A DNA stretch of 64,000 nt from JAMQKA01 sp043951865 (GTDB taxonomy: Bacteria > Bacteroidota > Rhodothermia > Balneolales > Balneolaceae): NCBI RefSeq assembly GCF_043951865.1, contig NZ_JBINJF010000003.1:124001-188000 (forward strand). The letters run 5' to 3'. How positions within the stretch are numbered: the stretch's first letter is position 1; each line of letters starts with the position of its first letter. Under the pieces are notes generated by a model. It saw only the letters and a list, made by a program, of their open reading frames with translations, was not told where the DNA came from and did not search any database. Positions 26,388 to 35,569 of the stretch are shown in pieces. The translations under genes were made by a program, and so were the position numbers.

Positions 26388-27398
26388 ATGAATGACAGAC
26401 CCATTTTCCTGCTTGGAGCCCACAAATCGGGCACGACGTTGCTGCGGAGCATCTTCGATGGCCACCCCGACCTGTTTGTTGTTCCCTTCGAATCCCACTT
26501 TTTCCAAAACTGCTGCTTTTGGGTGGATTATGACTACCGCAGGGAGCAGCCCCGGAAGGTGAGCAGGGAAACGATCATCAATCGATTTGGCGACCGGCTT
26601 CGGCACCTCAACAACACCGACGACCGGCTGGGAGATTCTCCCGCCAACTTTACAATTGAGGTATCGAGATTTCTGGAGGTGTTCGGGCGGTTTTCCAGTG
26701 AAATGAACAACCGCGAGCGGTTTACCCTGCTTATGGAGGGGTATCACCAGGCACTGTATGACCGTCCCCTCCCAGAGAACAAGCGCATCGTTGAAAAATC
26801 AGTGGAACACGCGGAATTTGCACTGTTCCTGCAGCAGATGTTCCCCCAAGCGCGGTTCATACATATTGTACGAAATCCCTACGCAAATATCGTGTCGCTG
26901 CGCAAGGCGAAGGTTCTCCAATCCGGGTTTCCCCTAGTATTTCGCATGCTCAACTCTCTTTACAACAACTACTACCACCTGTACCGCAACCGGCAGCTGA
27001 TCGACGACTATTACCTGGTTCGATATGAAGACCTGCTTTCAGATCCACAGGAAGAGATCAACAAGATGGTGGAGTTCCTGGATCTGCGGTTTGACAAGTC
27101 CCTGCTTGAACCGACAAAGTTCGGGGCCCCCTGGAGCGGCAACAGCGCCACGGGGCGGGATCTCTCCGGCTTTGACCAAAGCCGTATCGACAGCTGGAAA
27201 AGGGAGATCAGTGCCATGGAAATACTGCTGCTCAACAGGTTGTTTGACTACCCGTTTGAGGAGTTCGGCTACCAGAAACTCCCGGATCCACCGATGAGGC
27301 GATTCCTGGAAAAAGTCAACGGCGAAGGCATCAGGCGGTACCTGGTCAACCGACTCTGGCTGGCCTATCTTTCATACAATCCGGGTAACGAAATATGA
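26388..27398 (+). CDS. Sulfotransferase-family protein 3
   Basis: 336 residues. PIFLLGAHKSGTTLLRSIFD (~4-23) is the PAPS 5'-phosphosulfate loop, with the catalytic Lys in HKSGTT as in heparan-type sulfotransferases, followed by FVVPFESHFF. ARFIHIVRNPYANIVSLRKA (~161-180) is the 3'-phosphate site. A 211-bp gap precedes it with no gene, possibly carrying its own promoter (TATATTG near 26221, a weak match). Acts presumably on a glycan made by this cluster. Confidence 0.9.
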   Translation: MNDRPIFLLGAHKSGTTLLRSIFDGHPDLFVVPFESHFFQNCCFWVDYDYRREQPRKVSRETIINRFGDRLRHLNNTDDRLGDSPANFTIEVSRFLEVFGRFSSEMNNRERFTLLMEGYHQALYDRPLPENKRIVEKSVEHAEFALFLQQMFPQARFIHIVRNPYANIVSLRKAKVLQSGFPLVFRMLNSLYNNYYHLYRNRQLIDDYYLVRYEDLLSDPQEEINKMVEFLDLRFDKSLLEPTKFGAPWSGNSATGRDLSGFDQSRIDSWKREISAMEILLLNRLFDYPFEEFGYQKLPDPPMRRFLEKVNGEGIRRYLVNRLWLAYLSYNPGNEI

Positions 27399-27408
27399 GG
27401 TCCGAACT

Positions 27409-28902
27409 TTGGGTGTAATCATTCGACAGAGCATTCAAAACACCGTCATCGCCTACGTGGGAGTGGGACTGGGATTTATCTCCACCATCCTGCTCTATCC
27501 CCGCGTGTTGACACCCGACCAGTACGGACTCACCCGCATCCTGATCTCCCTGACCATGGTATGCACCCAGTTCGCCCATTTGGGGATGAAGAACACGGTC
27601 ACCCGCTATCTCCCCCATTTCAAAGAGACATCCTCCGGCAAACATGGACTCCTTTTCCTCACCGTGGTAGTGCCGATGGGGGGATTTCTGATCTTCACGA
27701 TACTCTTTTTCCTCTTCGATGATCAGCTCATCTACTACTACCGGGACCAGTCCCAGCTCATCAACCGGTATTACCTTTACCTGCTGCCACTGGTGGGCGT
27801 GGTGCTTTACTACGAGGTACTCAACAGCTACGTACGGGCACTCAAGGATTCCGTTACCGGGTCGTTTCTGAATGAAGTGGTGATGCGTATTCTCATTATC
27901 GCGCTGTTGATCCTTTACTCCTTCGGCCTGTTCGATTTCACCCTCTTCATGCTGTTGTTCGTATTGGTCTATGCGACCGAACCGCTGGCCCTGCTGGGAT
28001 ATCTCTACGCCAGGGGAGAACTTGCCTTTGCCATTCCGTTCAGAGATTCTAGCAGAAAGCTGGCGCGCAACATGCTGGCCTACGGCACCTACACCATGCT
28101 TGGCGGGCTGACCACTATTTTAGTGAGCAACATCGACATCATCATGCTCGGATCAATGTCGAACCTGGCCAACACGGCGGTCTATGCCATCGCCTTTTAT
28201 GTTGGATCCGTGATCGAAATTCCAAAGCGCTCCATTGCCAAAATCGCCACGCCGATCATCGCCGACCTTTCGAAAGAGAAAAACTACGACCGGATACGCG
28301 ACCTGTACAGCCGGACCTCGCTCACCCAGATCATCGGAGGAAGCCTGCTGCTGGTGGGCATCTGGGCCAACATGCACAACCTGATGGATCTGCTTCCGTC
28401 GGAATATCACGGAGGGCGATGGGTCATCATCGTTATCGGCTTTGCCAAACTCATTGATATGGCGGCCGGCGTAAACGGGCAGATTATCCTGCACTCCAGG
28501 CACTACCGGTTCGACCTGCACACCATGATTTTACTGGTGGTATTGACTGCCGTCACCAATTACCTGCTGATCCCGGTTTACGGTATACTGGGAGCGGCCC
28601 TGGCCACTGCCATTTCGATTTTTATCTACAACCTGATCAAGTACGTTTTTGTATGGATTAAATTTTCAATGCAGCCACTCCGCCGGGAGGCCTTGTGGGT
28701 ACTGCTCATTGCAGCCGGATGCCTGCTGGCCTCATTTCAGATTCCCTACATGGTCAATTTTGTGGTCGACGTCACCGTCCGGTCGCTGGCAATCGCCTCT
28801 GTTTTCCTCGGATTAATCCTTATGTTTGACCTTTCTGACGACGTCAAGCGACTGACGATCGAGACGGTGCGCCGCATTCGGGCATTCCTCAAGAACCGCT
28901 AA
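27409..28902 (+). CDS. Wzx-type polysaccharide flippase (MOP superfamily)
   Basis: 497 residues with about 14 hydrophobic helices and the general pattern of lipid-linked oligosaccharide flippases: N-terminal IIRQSIQNTVIAYVGVGLGF (~3-22), a middle block YTMLGGLTTILVSNIDIIMLG (given as GGLTTILVSNIDIIMLG) and SEYHGGRWVIIVIGFAKLID. It would carry undecaprenyl-linked repeat units across the inner membrane. The start is TTG 27409, 11 bp after the sulfotransferase stop; no in-frame ATG is close. No Wzy polymerase or priming transferase is in the window. Confidence 0.9.
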   Translation: MGVIIRQSIQNTVIAYVGVGLGFISTILLYPRVLTPDQYGLTRILISLTMVCTQFAHLGMKNTVTRYLPHFKETSSGKHGLLFLTVVVPMGGFLIFTILFFLFDDQLIYYYRDQSQLINRYYLYLLPLVGVVLYYEVLNSYVRALKDSVTGSFLNEVVMRILIIALLILYSFGLFDFTLFMLLFVLVYATEPLALLGYLYARGELAFAIPFRDSSRKLARNMLAYGTYTMLGGLTTILVSNIDIIMLGSMSNLANTAVYAIAFYVGSVIEIPKRSIAKIATPIIADLSKEKNYDRIRDLYSRTSLTQIIGGSLLLVGIWANMHNLMDLLPSEYHGGRWVIIVIGFAKLIDMAAGVNGQIILHSRHYRFDLHTMILLVVLTAVTNYLLIPVYGILGAALATAISIFIYNLIKYVFVWIKFSMQPLRREALWVLLIAAGCLLASFQIPYMVNFVVDVTVRSLAIASVFLGLILMFDLSDDVKRLTIETVRRIRAFLKNR

Positions 28903-28914
28903 CGTTTATATACC

Positions 28915-29898
28915 ATGAGCATGGAGCACACCAAGTTAAACCGACAGCGATCCGGGCAGTACCGGAAATCTGCCGACAGGGAAGCGTTCCTGGATCAATT
29001 TAACAGCGCGTTGCAGCCTTTCGAGCAGCAGGAATATGCCGACATCCCGCCCTCTCATCCTTTCCTGTTCGTCATCGGCCTGCCGCGCTCCGGCACCACC
29101 CTACTGAGCCAGCTGCTGGTCCACTGCCTTGACGTGGGCTATATCAACAACCTGGCGGCCCGGTTTTGGAGGGCCCCCGTAACCGGCATCCGGTTTGCTG
29201 ACAGCGTGCTGGAAACGGGCCGCTTCCAGGCGTTTCAATCGCACTACGGGGCCACCCAAGAGCTGGCGGATATCCACGAATTCGGTTATTTCTGGCGGGA
29301 ATGGCTCAAAAAAGATTCCTTCAAAAACATCAAAAACGCCCGTGCCATCGAAGATCAGATCGACTGGGGCGGGCTCCGAAAAGCACTGGCCAACATGCAG
29401 GCGCAGTTCAACCGCCCGATGGTGTTTAAGAATATCTTCGGCTCGTATCACATCCCAAAGCTCAACAACGTGCTGGAACAAACACTTTGGATCTATATCG
29501 AACGCGATCCGCTGGATACCGCCGTTTCCATCCTGGAGGCGCGCCGAAAATACTACGACGATCCCAACAACTGGTGGAGCTACGTTCCCCCGCAGTATGA
29601 ACAGATTATCGACAAAGACTACTGGCACCAAATCGCCGGACAGATTCACTACCTGAAAAAGTTTTATCACCAGGAACTGGAAGACATGGAGGATTCCGGC
29701 CGGGGATTGTCGTTTTCGTATGATAAACTCTGTTCAAATCCGGCGGGTTTGCTGGAGGCCGTGACCGATCGAGTCCGGAAGCTCTATGGAGTTGAGATCC
29801 CGATCACCCAAGAACCTCCGGCCCGGTTTGAGTACAGCAGTTATAAAGATAGCACCGAGGAGAAGCAGCGTTTTAAACAAATTTTAGAACGCTTTTGA
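28915..29898 (+). CDS. Sulfotransferase-family protein 4
   Basis: 327 residues. FLFVIGLPRSGTTLLSQLLV (~44-63) is the 5'-phosphosulfate loop and TLWIYIERDPLDTAVSILEA (~189-208) the 3'-phosphate segment, followed by a long helical region DDPNNWWSYVPPQYEQI. The layout resembles the sulfotransferase 3 family. It starts 13 bp after the flippase gene. Confidence 0.88.
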   Translation: MSMEHTKLNRQRSGQYRKSADREAFLDQFNSALQPFEQQEYADIPPSHPFLFVIGLPRSGTTLLSQLLVHCLDVGYINNLAARFWRAPVTGIRFADSVLETGRFQAFQSHYGATQELADIHEFGYFWREWLKKDSFKNIKNARAIEDQIDWGGLRKALANMQAQFNRPMVFKNIFGSYHIPKLNNVLEQTLWIYIERDPLDTAVSILEARRKYYDDPNNWWSYVPPQYEQIIDKDYWHQIAGQIHYLKKFYHQELEDMEDSGRGLSFSYDKLCSNPAGLLEAVTDRVRKLYGVEIPITQEPPARFEYSSYKDSTEEKQRFKQILERF

Positions 29899-29972
29899 AC
29901 GACGATATGTGTGGGACACATTCAGCCACCGGAAAATCCACAACCCAAAACTCAAGACCCAAGACTATAAAT

Positions 29973-30683
29973 ATGACTCCCGATTCACCCGTCGTTGCGA
30001 TCCATCAACCGAACTACATCCCCTGGCTGGGTTATTTTCACAAGATGTGGGAAAGCGATATTTTTGTATTGCTCGACACCGTGCAGTTTCCCCGCGGGCA
30101 GAGTTTTGCCAACCGCAACCGGGTAAAAACCCACAACGGTACTTCCTGGCTGACCATCCCGGTTTCAACGCCTTCAGGTGAGAAGGGCAAGGTGCCCTAT
30201 ACGGAAGTTGAGTTTGCCGGCACCAAGTGGAAACGCAAGCACCTGCGCACCCTGCAGATGAACTATAAAAAAGCGGATTACTACGATGAGATCTATCCCA
30301 TGTTGGAGAAAGAGATCGAAAAACATCTTGATTTCGTGGAGCTGAACATCGCCCTGATCACTAAAATCGCCTCCTACCTGGGCATTCAAACACGACCGGT
30401 GAGGCTCTCAAGCCTGTTGGATACTTTCGGTGAAAAGACGGACTTGATAATTGACATCTGTAAAAAATTGCATTCCAGTATTTACCTATCGGGAACGGGC
30501 GGGGGCAAGGAATACAACGATGAAGAAAAGCTCAATGAGAATGACATTGAACTGCGATACAGCCGGTTTGCCCACCCGGAATATCCACAGCTCTGGGATG
30601 GATTCGAACCCAACCTTTCGGTCATAGACCTTCTCTTCAACTGCGGACCTGAGAGCAGTGCAGTGCTTTTTCGCAAGCAGTAA
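29973..30683 (+). CDS. WbqC-family protein
   Basis: 236 residues from ATG 29973. The open frame extends back to a TTG at 29895, but the family begins VAIHQPNYIPWLGYFHKM, which is only seven residues after the chosen Met. Further WbqC features are DTVQFPRGQSFANRNRVK (~39-56), LTIPVSTPSGEKGK and SGTGGGKEYNDEEKL. These proteins occur in O-antigen and capsule loci and probably modify or make a nucleotide-linked aminosugar, though the reaction is not established to my knowledge. Last gene of the cluster. Confidence 0.9.
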   Translation: MTPDSPVVAIHQPNYIPWLGYFHKMWESDIFVLLDTVQFPRGQSFANRNRVKTHNGTSWLTIPVSTPSGEKGKVPYTEVEFAGTKWKRKHLRTLQMNYKKADYYDEIYPMLEKEIEKHLDFVELNIALITKIASYLGIQTRPVRLSSLLDTFGEKTDLIIDICKKLHSSIYLSGTGGGKEYNDEEKLNENDIELRYSRFAHPEYPQLWDGFEPNLSVIDLLFNCGPESSAVLFRKQ

Positions 30684-31000
30684 TTCAGTTCTCAGAAAGA
30701 AAATCGATTTATAAATCCGTGCAGAAATTTATTTACGTACTTCGTGTTTCGTAATGGGAATTATGTATTTGTTTGTTGCTGCTTTCAAACGCAATTCTAC
30801 CAACGGTAAAATAAATGGACACCGCTACTTTCATCCCGGAAATAACAGATTTTGCAGGTTCCTATTTGGTTCTTGATTTCTAATTCCCGATTCCCAATTC
30901 TCGTCCTGTACACTGTCCCCTGATCCTTGTATCTTTGGCAACGATTCTGGCCAATAATCCGTTAGAAACGCTCATTACAACGAAATTCAACCAGTCGTCC
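30684..31000. other. Intergenic region upstream of cysS
   Basis: 317 bases with the cysS promoter near its end and a run of TTC/ATTCCC units (CTAATTCCCGATTCCCAATT, ~30880-30900), another short degenerate repeat tract. No gene. Confidence 0.55.
30908..30937 (+). promoter_or_regulatory. Candidate promoter of cysS
   Basis: TATCTTTG at 30930-30937 is an exact match to the Bacteroidota -7 element TAnnTTTG. The -33 part is weak (around 30908). The predicted transcript starts near 30944, which excludes the upstream TTG at 30935 as a start codon and supports ATG 31001. Confidence 0.55.
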
Positions 31001-32452
31001 ATGGACGAATTACATATTTATAATTCGCTGACCCGGGAAAAAGAACGATTCAAACCAAATAAAGAAGGCTTTGTGGGCATCTACGTTTGCGGGCCCACCG
31101 TCTATGGAGATCCCCACCTGGGACACGCCAAAAGCTATGTCTCCTTTGATGTAGTGGTACGGTATCTCCGCTATTTGAACTACAAAGTGCGCTACGTGCA
31201 AAACATCACCGATGTAGGTCACCTTACCGACGATGCCGACCAGGGCGAAGACAAGCTCGAAAAACAGGCGCAGATCGAAAAGCTGGAGCCGATGGAGATC
31301 GCTGAGAAATATACCTACAACTACTTCCGGGACATGGACAAGCTGGGAGTACAGCGGCCGGATATTTCGCCCCGGGCCACCGGACATATTCCAGAGCAGA
31401 TCGAGATGGTCAAAAAGCTGCTGGAGGAGGGGCACGCCTATGAGGTGAACGGCAATGTTTATTTTGATGTATCCTCCGACGAGGACTATGGCAAGCTCAG
31501 CGGCCGGGATGTGGAGGAGCAGGAGACCGGCACGCGAATTGAGACCGCCGGCGACAAGCGGGATCCCAAAGATTTCGCCCTGTGGAAAAAAGCCGGAGAC
31601 GATCACATCATGAAGTGGAACTCCCCCTGGGGATGGGGCTACCCGGGCTGGCACCTCGAGTGTTCGGTTATGTCCACCAAATACCTGGGGCACAATTTTG
31701 ACATCCACGGCGGCGGCCTCGATAATATTTTCCCTCACCACGAGTGCGAGATCGCCCAGAGCGAATGCGCCTTCCACGAGCCGTTCGCCAACTACTGGAT
31801 GCATAACAACATGGTTACCCTGAACGGGCAAAAAATGGGAAAGTCGCTGGGCAACGCGATCTCACTCGATGAATTTTTCCGGGGCAACCACGAGCTGTTG
31901 AGCCGAAAATGGGCTCCGCAGGTCATCCGCTTCTTCCTGCTGCAGAGCCATTACCGAAGCACCACCGATTTCACCGAAGAGGCCCTCGGCAGCGCCGAGC
32001 AGGGGCTGGAAAATCTCCAAAACATCATTCGTCTGATAGCGGACACCGAGCCCGGGGATGCCGAACCGTTTGATGCTGAAGCGTTGGACTCGGAGCTGAG
32101 GCAGCGAATGAATGACGACTTCAACACGGCACAAGCTATTGCCGTACTGTTTGAAAACCTCAAAGCCCTCCGCAAACAGATTAACCAGGGCAACGTCCCC
32201 ACCAACCTGGATGAGGTCAAATCCCTGCTGGAACGGTTTGTAGATGGAGTGCTCGGCATCTGGCCGGAAGCGGAAAAAGACACCGACCGGGACGACAAGA
32301 CCGAAGACCTGGTGAAGCTGCTCATCGACCTGCGCACCGAGGCCCGGCAGCAAAAGAATTTTGGACAGGCCGACAAAATCCGGGATGAGCTAAAAGCGAT
32401 CGGCATTGAGCTTATGGACAATCCCGAGGGCACCACCTTTGAAATCAAATAA
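31001..32452 (+). CDS. cysS: Cysteinyl-tRNA synthetase
   Basis: 483 residues from ATG 31001, class Ia synthetase. Zinc and active-site elements are present: YVCGPTVYGDPHLGHAKSY (~27-45, zinc Cys and HLGH signature), GWHLECSVMSTKYLG (zinc Cys, ~206-220), GGGLDNIFPHHECEIAQSE (zinc His and Cys, ~225-243) and the KMSKS loop as NGQKMGKSLGNAISL (~272-286). The DALR helical domain and a C-terminal tail RDELKAIGIELMDNPEGT follow. It is monocistronic or shares a transcript with lgt 94 bp downstream. Confidence 0.97.
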   Translation: MDELHIYNSLTREKERFKPNKEGFVGIYVCGPTVYGDPHLGHAKSYVSFDVVVRYLRYLNYKVRYVQNITDVGHLTDDADQGEDKLEKQAQIEKLEPMEIAEKYTYNYFRDMDKLGVQRPDISPRATGHIPEQIEMVKKLLEEGHAYEVNGNVYFDVSSDEDYGKLSGRDVEEQETGTRIETAGDKRDPKDFALWKKAGDDHIMKWNSPWGWGYPGWHLECSVMSTKYLGHNFDIHGGGLDNIFPHHECEIAQSECAFHEPFANYWMHNNMVTLNGQKMGKSLGNAISLDEFFRGNHELLSRKWAPQVIRFFLLQSHYRSTTDFTEEALGSAEQGLENLQNIIRLIADTEPGDAEPFDAEALDSELRQRMNDDFNTAQAIAVLFENLKALRKQINQGNVPTNLDEVKSLLERFVDGVLGIWPEAEKDTDRDDKTEDLVKLLIDLRTEARQQKNFGQADKIRDELKAIGIELMDNPEGTTFEIK

Positions 32453-32502
32453 TAACTGCAGTTCGTGACCGGCAGGGCATAATTTGCCCGCACCTGCACA
32501 CG

Positions 32503-32546
32503 ACCTAAGACTCAAGACTAAAGACTCAAGACTCAAGACTAAAAAA
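32503..32546 (+). repeat. Tandem 7-bp-like repeat before lgt
   Basis: Five to six units of GACTCAA/GACTAAA run up to the lgt start codon. A shorter run of the same sort (CTCAAGACCCAAGAC) stands before wbqC at ~29950-29967. No gene function is evident. Confidence 0.75.
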
Positions 32547-33554
32547 ATGCAATCAACCGATTATTTTGTTTGGGATGCCGATCCGAGTGTCTTTAACCTC
32601 GGGACCATCAACCTTCCGTTCCCGGTCGCTGTCTGGGGACTCGTTTTGGCTGTTGTCGCCATTATCTACGGCTTTTCAAAACTCGAAGAACGCATACCGG
32701 AGCACGTGGAAGAACCGGCTGCCTGGAAAATCCTGGTTCTCATTTTTGGAGCTTTTGCAGGGGGACAGTTACTCTTCCTGGTACTTCCTTCTCCCACGAT
32801 CAGTCAAATCGGGCCTATCCAGCCGCGCTGGTACGGGGTGCTGTTTGCAGGCGCATTTGTGGTCGGCTACCTGTTGACACGACGCATGTTCAGGCACGCC
32901 GGTCGAAAGGAACAGGAGGTGGAACAGCTGTTGACCTATGTGCTTATCGGCACCATCATCGGAGCCCGTCTTGGTCACGTTATATTCTACGATCCGGGAT
33001 ACTACTTGCGCCATCCCGGCGAAATCATCGCCATCTGGCGGGGTGGACTTGCCAGTCACGGGGCTGCTATCGGGATACTGCTGGCGATGTACTATTTTGT
33101 TAAAAAACAACGCAAGATGAGCTTTCTCTGGCTGGCCGATCGCGTGGTGATGGTGGTTGCCATCGGGGGCGCTTTTATCCGCACCGGCAACTTTTTCAAC
33201 TCCGAAATTCTGGGCGAACCCTCCACCCTGCCCTGGGCCGTTATTTTTGCCAAAATCGACATGATTCCCCGGCATCCCACGATGCTCTACGAGGCCGTCC
33301 TCTGCATCGTCACGTTTGCGATCTGCTGGACCATCTACAAACGCTACAAGCACCAGCCACCCGAAGGCGGCATCTTCGGCGTGTTTATGCTGGTCCTGTT
33401 CAGCGGCCGTTTCCTGCTGGAGTTCACCAAAATGAATCAAGCCGGGTTTGCCGGCGACTGGGCGATCAACATGGGGCAATGGCTCAGTATCCCGCTGATT
33501 GTGGCCGGAATCTGGCTGATCCGAAAAGTAAACTGGAAGAAGAATAAAGGTTGA
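32547..33554 (+). CDS. lgt: Phosphatidylglycerol-prolipoprotein diacylglyceryl transferase
   Basis: 335 residues from ATG 32547 (an earlier in-frame start falls in the repeat tract). Lgt puts the diacylglyceryl group on the lipobox cysteine of prolipoproteins in the inner membrane. Seven or so helices; conserved parts are GGLASHGAAIGILLAMYY (the His-Gly motif, with HGA in place of HGG), FIRTGNFFNSEILGEPS (the Arg and Asn of the Lgt signature), RHPTMLYEA and SGRFLLEFTKM (Arg at the active site). An N-terminal extension of ~60 residues with DYFVWDADPSVF is common in this phylum. Confidence 0.93.
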   Translation: MQSTDYFVWDADPSVFNLGTINLPFPVAVWGLVLAVVAIIYGFSKLEERIPEHVEEPAAWKILVLIFGAFAGGQLLFLVLPSPTISQIGPIQPRWYGVLFAGAFVVGYLLTRRMFRHAGRKEQEVEQLLTYVLIGTIIGARLGHVIFYDPGYYLRHPGEIIAIWRGGLASHGAAIGILLAMYYFVKKQRKMSFLWLADRVVMVVAIGGAFIRTGNFFNSEILGEPSTLPWAVIFAKIDMIPRHPTMLYEAVLCIVTFAICWTIYKRYKHQPPEGGIFGVFMLVLFSGRFLLEFTKMNQAGFAGDWAINMGQWLSIPLIVAGIWLIRKVNWKKNKG

Positions 33555-33641
33555 ATCCTGAAGGTTTGGAGCCTGCAGTTTCGGCTAGTTTTTTTATATT
33601 GATGCAAAATTCTAACCGTCAACTTATTCAGATCAGATATT

Positions 33642-35378
33642 ATGGAAAAACTTGATCCGGGAATTCGGGAAAAAATTGATCACTGGCTACAGGGCAACTA
33701 TGATGAAGAGACCAAAGCTGCATTGCGCGAAAAACTGGAGCAGGAAAAGTATGAAGAGCTGACCGATGCCTTTTACAAAGATCTGGAATTTGGAACCGGC
33801 GGAATCCGGGGCATCATGGGGATCGGCTCCAACCGGGTTAACAAGTACACGTTTGGGATGGCTACACAGGGACTCAGCAACTTTTTGAATGCCCGGCACC
33901 CCGGAGAGCAGGTCAAGGTAGCGATCGCCCATGACTGCCGGAATAACTCCGAAACCCTGGCCCGGGTGGTGGCCGACGTATTCTCCGCCAACGGCATTAA
34001 AGTTTACCTGTTTGAAGGATTGCGCCCCACCCCCGAACTCTCGTTTGCCATTCGCGAGCTCAACTGCCACGGCGGGGTGATGTTGACAGCCTCTCACAAT
34101 CCCAAAGAATATAACGGGTACAAAGCCTACGGGAGCGACGGCGGACAGCTTGTTGCGCCCCAGGATCAGCAGGTGATGGAAGAAGTCCAGAAAATTACAT
34201 CGGTTGACGAAATTAAATTTGACGGAAATCCGGAATTGATCGATGAGATCGGGGAAGCGATCGACGAAAAATACCTCGAGGCCATTACAGCGTTGTCTGT
34301 TTCCCGCGATGCCATTAAACGGCAAAAAGATCTCAAAATCGTTTTTTCCCCCATCCACGGTACCGCAGGCGTACTTGCCCCGGCCGCGCTCGAACGATAT
34401 GGATTCACCAACGTTACGCTTGTGGAGGAACAGATGCAGTATGATGGCAATTTTCCCACGGTTGAATATCCGAACCCGGAGGAGAAAGAAGCCCTGACCC
34501 TGGCCCTGGATAAAGCCAGGGAGATCGACGCCGAACTGGTGATGGCCACCGACCCGGATGCCGATCGCGTGGGGATCGCCGTAAAAGACCACAGGGACGA
34601 GTGGACACTGCTGAACGGCAATCAGACGGGGACCTTGCTCATCAACTACATGCTCAACGCGTGGAAAGAAGCGGGCAAACTGACCGGAAATGAGTATATC
34701 GTCAAAACGATTGTCACCTCCTACCTGATCGATCGCATTGCCAACGAATACGGGGTTGAGTGCTACAATACGCTCACCGGTTTCAAGTATATCGGGGAAC
34801 TGATGACCAGGTTTGAGGGCAAGAAAACGTTTATCGCCGGGGGCGAAGAGAGCTACGGCTACCTCGTGGGCGAACACGTGCGCGACAAAGACGCCATCGT
34901 GGCCTCAACAATTATTGCCGAAATGGCGGCCTATTACAAAGACCAGGGCAGCAGCCTGTTCGAGGCATTGCTCGACATGTATGTAGAACACGGCTATTTC
35001 CGGGAAAAACTGGTGTCGGTTTACAAGCGCGGGAAGAAAGGCGCGGAAGAGATCCAGCAGATGCTTAAAAACTACCGTGAAGCCCCCCCCAAGCAACTGG
35101 CGGGCTCAGACGTAGTCATCATCAAAGACTACAAGACCGGCCGGGAAAAAAATATTTCCAGCGGAAAAACCACCGACATTAATCTGCCCAGCTCCAATGT
35201 GCTGCAATTTGTCACCGAAGACGGCTCCATCGTCTCTGTTCGTCCGTCGGGTACGGAGCCCAAAATAAAATTTTACTGCAGCGTCAATACCGAGCTGGAA
35301 AGCCGCGGTGAATTTGAGGCCGTGACAGAACAGCTTGAAGAAAAGATGGATCGTATCATCGAAGAGCTGACCGGGTAA
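33642..35378 (+). CDS. Phospho-sugar mutase (phosphoglucomutase/phosphomannomutase)
   Basis: 578 residues, four-domain alpha-D-phosphohexomutase of the long bacterial type (PgcA-like). It converts glucose-1-P and glucose-6-P or the mannose equivalents, feeding nucleotide-sugar synthesis. GTGGIRGIMGIGSNRVN (~46-62), the phosphoserine loop GVMLTASHNPKEYNGYKAYG (~146-165), the metal loop MATDPDADRVGIAV (~303-316), the sugar loop GGEESYGYLVGEHV (~401-414) and the phosphate loop VRPSGTEPKIKFY (~535-547) are all intact. A strong terminator follows after 18 bp, so the gene ends a transcript. Confidence 0.95.
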   Translation: MEKLDPGIREKIDHWLQGNYDEETKAALREKLEQEKYEELTDAFYKDLEFGTGGIRGIMGIGSNRVNKYTFGMATQGLSNFLNARHPGEQVKVAIAHDCRNNSETLARVVADVFSANGIKVYLFEGLRPTPELSFAIRELNCHGGVMLTASHNPKEYNGYKAYGSDGGQLVAPQDQQVMEEVQKITSVDEIKFDGNPELIDEIGEAIDEKYLEAITALSVSRDAIKRQKDLKIVFSPIHGTAGVLAPAALERYGFTNVTLVEEQMQYDGNFPTVEYPNPEEKEALTLALDKAREIDAELVMATDPDADRVGIAVKDHRDEWTLLNGNQTGTLLINYMLNAWKEAGKLTGNEYIVKTIVTSYLIDRIANEYGVECYNTLTGFKYIGELMTRFEGKKTFIAGGEESYGYLVGEHVRDKDAIVASTIIAEMAAYYKDQGSSLFEALLDMYVEHGYFREKLVSVYKRGKKGAEEIQQMLKNYREAPPKQLAGSDVVIIKDYKTGREKNISSGKTTDINLPSSNVLQFVTEDGSIVSVRPSGTEPKIKFYCSVNTELESRGEFEAVTEQLEEKMDRIIEELTG

Positions 35379-35396
35379 ACGTTGCTCAATATTTCC

Positions 35397-35438
35397 AAAC
35401 CTCCAGGGTTTCCGAAAACCTTTGGAGGTTTTCTTTAT
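35397..35438 (+). terminator. Intrinsic terminator after the phospho-sugar mutase gene
   Basis: AAACCTCCA (35397-35405) pairs with TGGAGGTTT (35423-35431), with further pairing of GGTTT and AAACC inside, then TTCTTTAT. A standard terminator 18 bp past the stop. Confidence 0.85.
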
Positions 35439-35569
35439 GCGGCCTTTTTCCAAGCTGTTTTCCTCACTTCTATTTATTCCAGTTCTAAATTTTCATTAAT
35501 TCCTTTCTTCCGTTCATCCGATTGCTATATTCCGCAATGTGTCAATTTCCGGATGATCATCAAGTATAA

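Noticed and set aside
29895..29972. TTG-started extension of WbqC
   Set aside because: The WbqC family begins at the Met at 29973; the extension is made of the CTCAAGACC-type repeat.
33687..34877. 396-codon open frame opposite the phospho-sugar mutase
   Set aside because: Antisense shadow of an intact enzyme, with no signature of its own.
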